In this document: in pieces, positions 11,495-24,121 of the stretch
Numbering within the stretch: position 1 is the stretch's first letter
Layout of the letters: each line of letters opens with the position of its first letter
The notes under the pieces: model-generated
What the model saw: the letters and a program-made list of their open reading frames with translations, nothing else
Databases searched by the model: none
What the model was told of the DNA's origin: nothing
Translations under genes and position numbers: made by a program
NCBI GenBank assembly: GCA_021442155.1
Contig: CM038223.1
Coordinates: 31,532,983 to 31,596,982, forward strand
Direction: 5' to 3'
Length of the DNA stretch: 64,000 nucleotides
From: Cymbidium sinense
Taxonomy: Eukaryota; Streptophyta; Magnoliopsida; Asparagales; Orchidaceae

Positions 11495-14400
11495 TCAAAA
11501 GAGTTCAAAGCACTTACCCTTGATATGAGGTAGGGTGTGCATATCACCAAAGACAAAGGGTGTAAGGTTTGAGGGAATACATAATGAGATTGAGGTGGTT
11601 TTCAGGGACTCACCAAGTTTGGCAAGATGATCAATTAGATGATTCACCTCATGGAAGTTGTGAGAAAGTGTAACGTCCATGTGAATGCTTAGTTGTCGCA
11701 TAGGTGTACCATGCTCCATGGAGGCTTAGTGGATCTATTGAAGATAATAAGTAGGCAAGTAGAATCTGTTTCAATCCATATAGAATTAGGAAAAGCTTGG
11801 GAAATTTTAAGAATAAAAAAAGTACGTATGCTTCAGCAAATAGTGAGTTTTTGGGAGTACATGGTTTGTAGAATGTCTAGATAACATTACAATCACAATC
11901 CTAGATGATTCCCCTAGATCCTGCTATATTGGTGTTGGAATTGTATGATCTTCCTATATTGAATTTAAACCCAAAAGGATTTCGCGTAATCTAGTAAACT
12001 AGATTGCTAAGATAATGACATGGAAGTGTATTCAAATTATTTCCATAAATTTCCCATTGCAAGTTTTTGTAATTGATAACCTGTTGAGAATGGTTAAGAA
12101 TTTATTGCATAATGGCATCCAGGGTCATTGGATTTCTATTGTGCTTGGTTTCATTTCTATCCAACCATATGTACCATGATGATAAGATTGGAATGTGATT
12201 ATAATGCAGCTTGAGTTGTTTAAGTTTACCCAAGTTTAGCCAAAAGGTGAAAGTTGAATGATATCCTTTGAACGTTGTATCAAATTTTGTAGCCCATAGT
12301 GTGATTGAAGCTCTATCTAAACATCTTGGCTTTATGACATTAAAAAAATATATGCATATTAGGTTTTCCATCATTGCAAAATTAACATTTGGAAGCTATC
12401 TAGATTCTTCTCCTCTTCAAGCCTTTGTTGGTGGCCAGAGCATTATTAGAAAGTTCCAACGGAGGAAGGAAATAGTTGACCTACAACACTTATGCCAAAT
12501 GAGGTGTTCCCATGGATTTAGTGTAGATGTTGAGGTTGCTTCTTATAACACGCTAGTTAGGGACTTACCCTTCGAAATAAATATTTATTTATCTCTAGTA
12601 ATGGGGTTGGGAGGAAAATTGAGAATATCAGTTACAATATGATTTGGAAAGACCTAAAGCAACTCCCTTTGATTCCAAGCAATGGTATTTTCAGAGATGA
12701 GAAAGTAGTCTTTAACAAGATTTTTGGATGTCATCTTGAGTTGATGGGTAGCTAGTGGTTCTTCATGAAACCAAATTTCATGCCAAATGTCAATGTTGCC
12801 TTCATAGATTTTCCATCTGATAAAGGTTTTTACATTGTCTCTGATTCTTAGTAGATTTTTCCAAAGAAGGGAATCTAAATGCTTTTGTTGAGTTCCATGT
12901 GATGGACTTTATTACAATACTTTATTAACATAAATGTGCACAAAGTGTCTTATTTTGTATTAGTTTAGTCTAAAGTTTCATGAAATTGTAATTAATGTTG
13001 TCTTATTTTGATTTAACCCCTAGACCACCATGATCTCCTTTATCTAGTCCAGTGATAACCTTTTCCATTTCCCCTCTAAAGGAATATGTTGAAGATGGAT
13101 TAAATTTTTCTTTGAATACTAATGGGCATATTTTTCATTTGAAGAACATGCATAAGAATGAAACTCAATATGCTTTGGATTAATGTTAGTCTACCACAAT
13201 AAGAAAGTAAGTGGCTCTCCCATAATAATAGCCTATCATGAACTTTAGAGATGATGTCGGTGAAGTATGTCTTCTTGGTCCCTCTCATGTAGATGGTATT
13301 GCCTAGGTACTTGATAGGGAATTGGCGAGTTCTAAGGCCTATGTATTCTTGTATCAACTTTGATTTATTGTTACTGAGTTTATTTCTCAAGTAGATAAAT
13401 GATTTTTCCTTATTGATCTTCATTCTAGTTGCCTCCTCAAAGATCTTAAAAGATTGTTGGATCTTCTTTATGGATTATTTAGTTCCATTGCAAATATAAG
13501 AACATCATCAATGAAAATTAAGTGGGAAATAAGAATCCCACCCTTGGTATGAAAATGAGTATTTGGGTGAACACTAATCATGTTATTCAAAATTTTGATT
13601 TGAAAGCTTTCTTTAGCTCCATTAATCAAAAGTAAACAATAATTGTTGGTGATGATTCTCATGATAAGATTAATGGTCTCAATTATAAATCTGATAGAAT
13701 GAAGCACTTATTTAATGAAGCTCCATTGTACTGTATCAAATGCTTTTGGATGTTAAGTTTGATTGCTAGGTTGTGGCCCCTACATTTAGTATTAAGGTCT
13801 CTAAGCATCTCTTGGGAAACCGAAATGTTATCACTGATGTTTCTACCCTTGATGAATGCACTTTCATTAAGGGATATGATGTTGGGTAGCTTTTGCTGCA
13901 ATCTTAGACAAATTAATTTGCTAATGATTTTGCTAATTATGTTAGGCTAATTGGCCTAAACATGTTCCAAGATGAAGGATAGCTCTATTTGGGGCTTTGT
14001 CAATAGAAAAAGTGAAAATAACCTGCTATATCCTCTTCATCTGGAGTTCTGTTGATGTTGATAGGTCTACTATTATAAATTAAGCTTGCTTTAATCCTTC
14101 TAGTTGAGATGCCATCATGGGCCATTACCACCATCAGCCTAAATTTTAGACTAGACAGAAAGCCACATATTGTTAACATTTTTGATTCTGGGAATGGTGA
14201 CTTGTTCCCTCCTTTTCCTAAACTATGCAAAAATTTAGTGTTTCTCACCCCCTCAAGGAAGCATACTCTAGGTATTTTTGGGCCCATATAAGCTCTTCCT
14301 TTTTTAGCTTTCATTCTAAGTTCTCCAAAGCTTTGTTGAGTGCTTCATTAGGCTCATCACTAAAAATGATAATGACTTTCTTCGTTAGATTTTTAACATC

Positions 14401-15040
14401 CTCCCCAGCTTGGCTTAACTAAGGGTGAAGATTAATGTAACATTCTCTATTCCACTTCCTTAGGTCATTAGCGATTTGTTTATGTAGTTTATGGAGCTTA
14501 GTCCATCCGTTGCCTTCATCATTAGGTATCCAACATTGTTTGATAAACAAAATAAAATCCTTATGGAGAGCCCACCTATTGTAAAACCTAAAGAATGAAG
14601 TTTTAGTGTGTTGAGAGTTAGATATTTGGATAAGTAAAGGATCATGGTAAGAGGTAGTTATTGACAGGTGGAAGATGCATGCATCTCGCTTATGTATTTT
14701 CCAAGGGATTTTGATAAGCACTATATCTAGCTACTCTAATGTTCCTCTTCAATTGCAAGTGAATTTGCTACCATTGTATCTTACATCAAAAAGGTTGGCC
14801 TAAAGAATTATCTCCACAAAATCAGCCATCAATGATGGGTTAGGGGGTATTCCAACACTCTTTTCTTTAGTTAAAGCTATCATATTAAAGTCCCCACCCA
14901 CAAGCTAGGGTGATGTGATTGGACTACCAAGGTAGATTAAGCTGTTCCAGAGTTCCGTCCTCTTATTACTGGAACAAGCAGCATAAACAATGGTGGTAAA
15001 GAGGCAAGAAGAAACTAAGAGGAAAATAGCCAAGTACTAT
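11495..15040 (-). pseudogene. LINE-1 ORF2: endonuclease (partial), RT, RNase H
   Basis: ORF2 of plant L1 elements nicks the target and copies the LINE RNA there. In order on the minus strand: endonuclease from 'FTTIVYAAC' (near 14990) with 'LVGGDFNMI' (near 14900) and 'FRFYN' (14600); linker 'CFLEGVRNTKFLHS' (14270); RT blocks 'NIISLNESAFIKGRNISDNI' (13890), 'ISHLIFIDDVLIF' (13530, the FADD-type catalytic box as FIDD), 'FPIKYLGNTIY' (13330) and 'LLLWESHLLSYCGRLTLI' (13210); the zf-RVT region 'WYIWLDRNETKHN' (12160); and an RNase H tail 'HNFHEVNHLIDHLAKLG' (11660). Many stops and frameshifts. The N-terminal endonuclease residues are missing at the inversion junction. Confidence 0.88.
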
Positions 15041-15192
15041 AACCACCATCATTCGGATCTATAGGAGCTCCTGACCTAGCTACTTTGGTGCCTCTCCCTA
15101 GTACGCTTCCTCCTCGTCAATGTTTACTATTCTATTGATTTTTTGGTTGCCCTGCTTGACTCTTCCCTAGTGCATCTCCCCTATTACTGCCC

Positions 15193-16500
15193 ATGGATCC
15201 CCCTTCCTATGAAAATGTGTTGGCTAGTGGGTCCCATGTGGAACCTCCCCCACATGACCTAAACCTGCTCCTATTTTGTCATTCTTACCATGATACTTCT
15301 GTTAAAGGCACCTCCTCCTCCCTTTTGAGAAAAAACTACAAGAAAGAATGGTAAACTTGCCCTTTTACTTTCTAAATCTGAGACATGGACATTGGTTGAA
15401 CCTTTCTGGTTCACCCTCATTAAAAAGTTCTCTTATAGAAACCCAAGAATGGACTTAATTAGAAACCATTTTAATGATCTAAAACTGGCTGGAAATTGGA
15501 AGGTGGGTCTCCATGATGGGAGGCATATAATGATCAAGTTTTCTATGGAGGAAGACTATGTAAGACTTTTTACTAAGAAGCTTTACCACATTGATAATGT
15601 TCTTATGAAATTTTTAAAATGGACAACCCCATTTGACTTTGCATAGAACCCCTCATTGCTTCTATTTGGATTAAATTACCTGGCCCAAAACTCCACTTAT
15701 TTAATAAGCAAATCCACTACTCCATAGCTACAATAATTGGAAGACCCTTTAAGCTAGACAATTCTACATTCAACTTATCTAGGCCATCAACTACTAGAAT
15801 CTTGGTGAATATGGACATAGCAACAACTTTCAATAAAGAAATCTAGATAGGAACATAATCCAATGGGTATTGGCAAAGGGTGGAGATTGAAAAAAAAAAC
15901 CTTTGTATTGTAGCAAATGTAGAAAGTTTAGACACACTTTGGACAATTGCTTCATTGCACATCCAAAGTTAAAAAATAGCAAATATGATAAAGAAAAACA
16001 ACCAATGGAAACATCATCTAGAAAAGTTTAGACCTAGCTCAAATTCAATCTAAAGTTCCCTTAAACAACATCACAAACCACACTGAACATATAAAACCTG
16101 GAAATAACTTTCAGATGCTTGAAGAAAATTTTGATAGAAGACAACCAAATTTTGAACATTTGATCAACCTAATTGATACTCCTAGAGAAGATGACCAAGA
16201 AAATTTGTTTCGTAATAGAACTTCAATTCCACTGATCTACACCAGCCATAAGGAAACCACAAAGCTTTTCTAACCAAAGAGCATGAAACTAAAACCATTC
16301 TTTAGTCTAAAAATCTAACTGACAACAATCCTAAAATTGATAACATCGTTAGGATATTTCCACCTCCTTCCCAAAGCATTATAATAGATCACCTTGACTC
16401 CAGATATGCTTCCACAACTACTTCTACAATCCCTCATCATACTTCAAAATAAAACTCCATCGATCTTGCTAAATTTTAGAATTCTGCTGAAATCATTCTA
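15193..16500 (+). pseudogene. LINE-1 ORF1 (DUF4283 and zinc knuckle)
   Basis: ORF1 of plant L1 binds the LINE RNA. The likely start is ATG at 15193 ('MDPPSYENV'), equivalent to the 'MDTTSYANV' start of LINE-2 ORF1. The DUF4283 domain is visible in an open stretch at 15392-15646 ('WKVGLHDGRHIMIKF', 'LFTKKLYHIDNV', 'MKFLKWTTPFDF'). After a frameshift a CCHC knuckle 'CSKCRKFRHTLDNC' appears near 15908-15950, intact here. The rest to ~16500 is a Ser/Thr/Pro/Asn-rich tail with stops. It runs opposite to its own ORF2. The domain is clearly the same family as the copy at 59147-59446. Confidence 0.85.
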
Positions 16501-16735
16501 GATTCTGGAAAAAATCTTATGCTTCAATCACCTAGTCATAACCCCACTAAAGAATTAATACCATCTTCCCATAACTTTACATTATACCCAATTGAATCTA
16601 GATATGACTACATAAATGCTTCCACAATCCCTCATCAAACATTGAAACTAACCACCACCCAAGCTATAGTTTCTTTAGAATTCTACTGTAGCATCTGACA
16701 GAATTCTAGCTCAACATCCATCTAGTCAACACCCA

Positions 16736-17105
16736 CCTTAGAAATGAACTTGTTCAATCTAGCAACTTATCTAGTGAGTCAATACCCCTCCTTGGTTGTT
16801 CATGATCACAACATGTCGAGTATGGTCTTAACTTTGTTAAAATTCATCTTTATGCTTTCTTGGGTAAGTAGGATTTCTAAGAACCTATCCAATCCAATGC
16901 CAAATATACACTTTAAGGGATTGAGGCAAATGTTATACTTCTTTAGTGTGAATAGGCCTCTTTCAAATTGATAATATGTTACTCGAGTGACTTACTTTTG
17001 ACCAATAATTCATCCACATAAACCTTCATGTTCCATCTTTTTCACTTTATAAACACTCATTTCATCATCCTTTGGTGGCTCCATAATTCTTCATGTAAAA
17101 GGATA
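16736..17105 (-). pseudogene. Tat-A reverse transcriptase, C-terminal piece
   Basis: Minus strand, read leftward from 17105: 'FYMKNYGATKG' (the FGLKNAGATYQR motif), then 'VYVDELLVKSK' (active site YVDD read as YVDE, near 17010), 'LKKYNICLNPLKCIFGIG', 'RFLEILLTQESI', and 'TTKEGY*LTR*VARLNKFIS', which is the Tat-group stretch between RT and RNase H. Breaks come at both ends: LINE-1 on the left, CRM-2 on the right. The matching N-terminal half of the same RT is at 30364-30600, and the protein sequence joins across CRM-2. Stops and the lost second aspartate show it is dead. Confidence 0.85.
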
Positions 17106-17210
17106 TTTATTGTGGTCACAATGAGCAAGCATCATAGTGGATGGAGGAAGAAGGGGTGCTCAAGATCTTCCACTCACCAAAGCAGAAGAGGTGAGAATGG
17201 TTCTACTCAC
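17106..17210 (-). repeat. CRM-2 3' LTR, outer piece
   Basis: Aligns with 29741-29850 and 3126-3230 ('catcatagtggatggaggaa', 'cttccactcaccaa', 'ttctactcac'). It stops at 17210 exactly where the giant solo LTR begins. The LTR resumes at 25597. Confidence 0.85.
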
Positions 17211-17574
17211 TGTTGATCTCACTTTTAGAGTAAGTCTTTAATTTTCTCATCATATATCTATGACTCATATAGACACTAAGAGCTCCTTAGTCTTAAGAAA
17301 CTTCTAGTGATTAGGTGAACACTTAACCTAAGCCTAGAGACTTAGAAGGGTTAGCCATAGAGATAGGTCATGCCTTAGGGGCATATGAAGACTTGCCTAC
17401 CCTATAGCCTAAACCTAATCCATGCTTTCCTTCTCAAACTAGACTTCAAATTCAAATTCATGCCAAATACAAACTAAATTTGCAAGACTCATAATTAATC
17501 CCATGATCAAATTCAAGCTCTAAATTGTCCATGAACTTTATGGTTGAATTCAAAACCCTTTCTAAGCTCTTTTA

Positions 17575-18500
17575 TTTCATCTTATGGACTTAGACTTAAC
17601 CAAATTCAAATCAATCCCAATTCAATTGATTCTCTCAAAGATCAACTCAATCTCTCAATCGTTTATCATATCCAAATCCAAACTCAATTCCAAAAGATTG
17701 AAACCCAAAATCAAGTCCAAGTTCCAAAATTCCTTCCTAAGCCTTATGACCCACTCTTATAAGCTTAGCCAAAACTCAAATTAAGCTATCCCAAACTTGA
17801 TTGATTTCTTTATAAACCAATTATTCCTTCATTTATATTCACAAATATAAATGAACTCTGTACTCAAATGACCAAAATTGAATCAAAGTAACTCAAACTA
17901 AGCCAAGACCCTTCTTAAGCCATATTGACCTACCTCATAAGCTTAACCAAATCTTAACCCAAATCAACCCAAAATCATTTAATTTCTTTATAAGTCAATT
18001 ACTCCTTCATTTATATTCATAAATGTAAATGATTCCCACCTTTCAAAGACCAGAAATAAATCAAACTAAATTGATTTCCTTCTTACCCCTTTTGACCTAC
18101 ATCCATAAGCTTGGTCAAATTTGTATCCAAATCACTCCAAACTCAAGTGATTTTCTCATGAATCATTTATATCTTCATTTATATTCTCAAATAAAAATTA
18201 AATATAAATCTAAATAGCCAAAACCAAAGCCCAAATAAAACCAAAATCCAATTTATACCCTTTAAGCTAATTTTTGGACTTAACCAAATCCACCTAAACC
18301 AAGCCAAAACTAATGGATTTTCTCTTGAATCAATCATTCATGCAGTCATCTATCCAAATATAAATGAAACCTATAATCACCAAACCAAACTCAAGTCAAC
18401 CCAAGTCAAGCCTAAGTTAGCCCTTTTAGCTTGAAAACTTCAAATGAGCCAAAATCTATTGGACTCTAAATTGATTGCAGTTGGATTTATTTTTCAATCC
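17575..18500 (+). repeat. Degenerate ~160-180 bp tandem repeat in U3 of the giant LTR
   Basis: The phrase 'ataagctta.ccaaa' followed by 'attgattt/ctcttt.ataa..caatta.tccttcatttatattc' recurs near 17582 (diverged), 17757, 17938, 18105 and 18262, with intervals of about 175, 181, 167 and 157 bp. Copies fade into a region full of 'ttgaccc' and 'ggtcaa' words to about 19500. Confidence 0.6.
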
Positions 18501-21500
18501 TAGGCTCATATACAAGTTCAACTAAACTTGAATCAAGCCAAAACCAAACCAATTGACCCATTTAGGTCCATTTGACCTAAAGTGGCCTAAAGTTACTTTT
18601 TGAGCCAAGTTCTAATCCAACCTAAATTGGATTGAACCAAGCCCATCCACGCCTCATATCATGACCAACAATCACCATAGGATGATCAATTGCTTTGAAT
18701 TAGGTCAAACCAACTCAACTTAGTCCTTTGACCAAGTCAACCTTTAGCCCAAATGAAATCCAAACTAGCTAAAACTCACCATACACCAAATTGATTAAAA
18801 TGATTGATTCACACCAACCCATGATGAATGATTGAACATGTCTTGACCCTCAATTGTGTCAAATTAAGTCCAATTAGCCATTTGACCCAAGTTGACCCAA
18901 ATTGGCCTAAAAGGCCAAAATAGGTCAAATCATAATTTAACCCAAATTGATTACAACCAATGGCTCAAGTTCATTCCAAATTGATTATTGAAATTGTTCA
19001 AAGCCATAATTAAGTCCAACTTGACTAATTGGCCAACTTGAACCAACCTAGCCCAAATTAACCTAAAAGGTTAAATTAACCAAAATCCAAATTAAATACA
19101 AATTGATTCAAACCAAAACTATAATAATTTTCAATGGCCCAATTGAACATGAACCAACACCTAACCTAACCCAATTTATCCAATTTGGTCAAATTGGTCA
19201 ACTTACCCCATTTGAGCTATATGAATCCAAGTGAGCCAAAATCAAACCTAGGCCAAATTGATTAAAACCACTTGAACCAAAACTCTTCAAATCATCATTT
19301 GAATATAAGCTAAGCCTTGGTTTGATCCAATTTGAACAATTGGTCAACCCAACCCAACTTAAACCAATATGAACCCATTTGAGCAAATGAAGCCAAAACC
19401 TATGAAACCAACCCATGACCCATTGGAGACTGACTATACCCAACCTAAACCCATCTTGGGTCAACCCAAAATAAGTCCAAACCAATTTGGTGCCAAGCCC
19501 AATGTAAATCCTTCATGGATCCTCTCCCCCATGTGGGATTTTTCCAAAAATAGCAAAGTCCACCTTCCTTTCACCTTGGCAGCCCTCACTCACCCAAATG
19601 AAGGATTCCTAAGCCTCCTAGCCTATTCTACAAGAGGATGGAACTTACCATTGACCAAAGGGAGGTGAGCCAACTCACCTCCAATGTAACCTGAGCACCG
19701 AAGGAATCAAGGAAAGATAATCAGCCCATATCTAGCTTGGAGCCTCCTGTCGTGGCCTCTCCCAATCCATACGAGCCATGTGTACTTGAGTGCAACAACT
19801 CTAACACTTTGATGGTGGCTGTCCAGCCAAAAAATGGAAAGCCATCCCATCCATCCACCTCAGCAAATCGAGGGGTATACCACCTCAATTTGCATGAGAA
19901 ATAGATCACTTCGATTTGACTAAGCTTCCATAGATGATTTCAAGCCTCTTTATGATCCCTAAAGCTATCCTGAGCTTCTTATCTTTGGTATTTCTCCTCC
20001 TTGTGTGAAATTGAAATAGGGAGGTTAATCCTGATCCAATCCCACTTGTTCCCAACCAAAATTAAATCCCTCTTATAAACACACCTTCCACGAACATCAT
20101 CGAAGCTACCTAAGTCATTTCCCAAGCTCCTAAGCCACCGGAGGAAGGACTTTGATCACCACTGAGGTCCACAGTGATGGAACTTGACCCACCAAGCAAA
20201 CCAAGGGGAACTAGCTTGATTGCTTCTCAATAGGGCATCATCTCTACTAGACGAAGCTACCTCCATCGATCCCACCATCAGTCTTGAGCTCTAGTGAGAC
20301 AATTGTTCAAAATAATAGAAATAGAAAAATTTTATTGGAACTTTTCAAAGGAAATTCCCATGTGAGCCCATCCTAGCTGATGGAACCTTGTGGATCCCCC
20401 GCACAAAGGTGTGGGTTGATTTTAGAGTGAATCCAAGCTTGAGTGAGCTTGAATCGAGCGATCCATGGCGGACGACCTCCGTCATTTGTCGCTCACAGAA
20501 ATGAAGATCACGGGCCATCTATTCTGTGTGATTAGATTGGATGGCTCTGATCAAACCACGTTAGATCCATTCAATTTTTTCCCTTTACATCACAGATTTA
20601 ATCTACGCCATCCGATCTAAGATCGGATGGTGGAGATCAATACAGGGTCCATCGCCGACTGACTCAACGCATGGATGTGACATCTTAAATAACAAATCCC
20701 ACGGTGCCACGTGGAAAGTGCGCCACATGGCACCAATAGGATTAGGCTTAATTAAGGTTATTTAATGTGTTTTTAAGGTTGAAACTTCAATAATTCATAA
20801 CTAATTGTAGAAAAATCTAAAAAACTATAAATAATGTCTCATTTTAAAGGTATTTCAGAGGGGAATCCATTAAAATTATTCTTAATTAATTTTGAACAAT
20901 AATTTTGGCTTAATTAGAGATTTAATAAAAATTTTAATTAGTCGAATTACTCCCTAATTAATTAACCAATCAATTTCAAACTTTTTGAGAATGTTTAGGG
21001 AAATGACCTCTGCCTCCCCTATTTTTCTTGGAATTTATTGGTCTATTAATTAGGGGAATTGATTGCTTAAGCCTTAATTAATATTTTAACTTACTTAAGT
21101 GAGAATTAAGCTTTTGAACAATAATTAATCAATAACTTAGACCTCTTTATCACTATTAAATAGTGGGGAGACTTAGGGAATTGGATTGGGAACTCCCTCC
21201 TAATCTTTTCTCCTAAATTTCCTTCTCTTTTTCAACCAAATGCTAATTAATGTTTAATAAATTAATTAGTGGCTTAATTGGTTAATTTGAAATTCAAATA
21301 ATTTTAAATCATGTTTCATTGAATGAGAGGTCTTAGGAAATTAGGATGAGACCTCTTTCCCAACCTTTCCCCCCTTATCATTTCAAAGGATAGTAAATTA
21401 ATTTTGGTAATTAAGAAGGAGAATGGATTAATGGATTAATGGCTTGATTAACCTAATTAAGAGGGTAATTGCATTCTGATTTCTCTTAATTGATCCATGG

Positions 21501-22324
21501 GTAGAGCTTTAGGTGTTCAATAATCTAAAGAGAGTTAATGAAATTATAGTTTGCTCACATGTGTGAGAAAACCATAAAAGTAATTAAGTGAGTATCTTAA
21601 GCTTAATTAATTGATGATTGTGAGCTAATTGCATTAGGGCCCTTTCATTTCATAAGAGCATTGCTATTTACTTTTCATTTCATTTGCATATAACATTGTC
21701 TCATAATCATTTAGTTAATTATCTTAAGGTAACATAGCTAAGGGTTAATTATTTGATTTAATTTATATCTTGACCTAATTAATTTAGATAATTAACCTAA
21801 TTGCTTTTCATTAAATCAAATTAACTCCCACATGGGGAATGGGATTAATATTAGCAAACCTTTCTCACATTTCTTAAATCAAATTAAACATGAGATTAAA
21901 AAATGACATTAAGAAATTTTGGTTTATTTTAAATAAGCTTATTTAATATGACTGTCCTTAAGAATTAGTTGGATTGAATGAAATCATGTGCTTATATCCC
22001 TTTATTTCTTTTCAATCATATTAAATGTTGTATGTCACTTGTGATCATGCATTCATATTTTTGCAAACTTAATTAAATAAAATGGTTTCCTTTATGTCAA
22101 TCTTGCATGTGTTGATTTAAATTAATATATTTCTAGCTATTATCATTATTACATCCAAATTTATTTTCCAAAACTTACAAATAAATGATTATGTATGCTA
22201 TGAATGCTAGTTATAAATTCATAGGAGATGAATGTCATTATAACTTAAGTGTATAAAGTGAAGTTTCCTTTCTTTCATTCATGTATTGATTTATGTAAGT
22301 AAGAATGTTAATTGGTATATAGCA

Positions 22325-22925
22325 TGGACATCTTGTGAATACGAGGCTTTAGTTAGCCCCAAGGAGGTCATTTGATTACCTCATTTCCCTGGTTCAACAA
22401 TGGTGCGTACTCCATTTGATTTCATTCTTACATATTTCAATTCTAGAATTTAATTAAGGCTTTATTCCATATGCATAAATATTTCAAAAATGCAACTTTA
22501 GCATGATTCTTCCATTCTTATAGTTACCTGTACATTCATGTGTATTTAAGAGTAGTAGGTATATCTAGTTTGGACATCCCGGGAATACGAGGCTTTAGTT
22601 AGCCCTAATGAGGTCATTTGATTACCTCACTTTCCTAGTTTAAGAATGGCGAAGTATCCACTTAAAACTTTTATACACTTGTATGTGCATTTAGGTAATG
22701 AATGAGAATCTCATTTTTCTATTAAAAAGGCATGCATTAATATTTATTCAAATGATTGAGTCAATTGATCAAATGGTTTAAAGCTCTCTTTCTTATGTTC
22801 ATGTTTATATGCTTACATATGTTTGAATGTAATGTGAATAGACTTTGGACATCCTGGGAATACGAGGCTTTAGTTAGCCTCAAGGAGGTCATTTGATTAC
22901 CTCACTTCCCTAGTTCATAATGACA
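22325..22925 (+). repeat. Three spaced copies of an ~85 bp block, 246 and 275 bp apart
   Basis: The phrase 'tggacatc..g.gaatacgagg', then 'ctttagttagcc..a..gaggtcatttgattacctca' and 'ttccct.gtt', starts at 22325, 22571 and 22846. The block is much better conserved than the AT-rich spacers between copies. Within it 'gaggt...acctc' forms a short inverted repeat around 'catttgatt'. Confidence 0.8.
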
Positions 22926-24096
22926 CATAAATATTTAATTTCATTCCTATGTATTTTTATATAAGAATTTAGATAAAGCATTAAATTAATATGATGAAAT
23001 AATTCAATCAAATGAAACATCTAAATTCCAAAAATACATGCTTACATCCATAATTTAATTGTGCTAAGGTATATTGCATGTATAGGTATGCTTAGGATTT
23101 AGTCATGTGCATGTTATATATGATGGAAAGAAATGAATGAATGCTTGTCATGTGATAGTAATTAATTCCAATTAATCATGAGATGTCTTTCTTATTAAAT
23201 GAGTTTATTTAAAATGAACCTAAACCTAAGATTAATTTAAAATATGTAATAAGCCATTCACTAAAGAGAATTGATTAATTAATTTGCTTTAGATGTGACT
23301 TTGGATAGGATAAAAGAGAGTAACCCTCTCTTTTCTTCTCTTTATAACACTTAGTTGTTAGGTGTAAGCCAAATGGAATAAAAGAAAAAGCTAAGTAAAA
23401 TTTTCAAATCAATTAAACCACTTAAAGTGAAACCACCCTTTGTAATTAAATCCTTTCATACTTAGAAAATCATAACAAAGCTTAGTTAATGCATACCACA
23501 CAAGCCTTAAGACACACACTTTAGAAGTAAGTCACCACTTTTAGCTTTATGTTAGGGTGGTGCATGGAGTGATGTATGTTTGGTTTTATGATATATTATT
23601 TTAGACTGGATGTTAGGGTGTATGCTTCGTAGACTAGATGTTAGGCTGTGATTAGCCTAATCATATTTTTTCAAAAGATTGTGCTTAAGGGGTGCTTAAA
23701 ATAAATATAAATTCTCTTTTGTAGGTTGCTTAACCCCTTAGCATAATCTAAATTAGAACAGGTGGGCTTGATTACCCATGTGTAGGGTACTAAGTCCAAA
23801 TTATTCATATAATTACTTGGGTTGTATGGTGTGTTTAGCTAACACTTATTTTGCAGATGTAGTTAGATTTACTTTTTCTATTTTAATGTAATTTTTCATT
23901 AGGAATTAGGATTAGTGTTATGAGGGATTAGGATGAGCAGTGGCTAGAAGGTTTTGTCCTAGGAGGCCCTGTTATGCCTTTGAAGCAAGCAAATCCAAAT
24001 GAACAAATGAAGCAGATATAAAGAATGAAGATAAGAAGACCCCCATAACATTTATTCATTTGTAAAAGTGTAATTATTCTTTCATATAGTAGGTGG

Positions 24097-24121
24097 TATA
24101 AGGGTACTGTTCGGCTACCCA
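24097..24121 (+). promoter_or_regulatory. Putative promoter of the giant solo LTR
   Basis: TATAAGGGTACTG at 24097 followed by CGGCTACCCAT at 24112. The same pair, TATATAAGGGTAGAG then CGGCTACCCAT, occurs on the minus strand at 41294-41267 in the related 5.1 kb LTR. Conservation of this pair between diverged LTRs and its place about four fifths along the LTR suggest the U3/R border. Confidence 0.6.

Larger units (their letters stand above)
11461..16735. mobile_element. L1-type LINE (LINE-1) with inverted 5' half
   Basis: ORF2 lies on the minus strand from about 15040 to 11495 and ORF1 lies on the plus strand from 15193 to about 16500, head to head. The 3' end on the minus strand terminates in an A-rich run at 11463-11475. 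The ORF2 part lacks the first ~80 residues of endonuclease, and the ORF1 part stops before ORF2 begins. This matches the product of twin priming, in which the upstream half of an L1 is inserted inverted. The alternative is two separate LINE fragments lying back to back. The right end abuts Tat-A reverse transcriptase at about 16736, so LINE-1 is inserted in Tat-A. I could not find Tat-A continuing left of 11461. Confidence 0.78.

Noticed and set aside
12268..12642. 124-codon plus-strand frame
   Set aside because: Antisense shadow of LINE-1 ORF2 between RT and RNase H. The minus strand carries the recognisable protein.
17544..18217. Several 62-72 codon plus-strand frames rich in Ser, Ile, Gln, Lys
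   Set aside because: They follow the ~170 bp degenerate repeats in the LTR rather than a gene.
19198..19668. Overlapping 95- and 99-codon frames on opposite strands
   Set aside because: Both come from repeated 'ccaatttgg/ttgaccc' words in U3 of the giant solo LTR. Low-complexity translation, no family.
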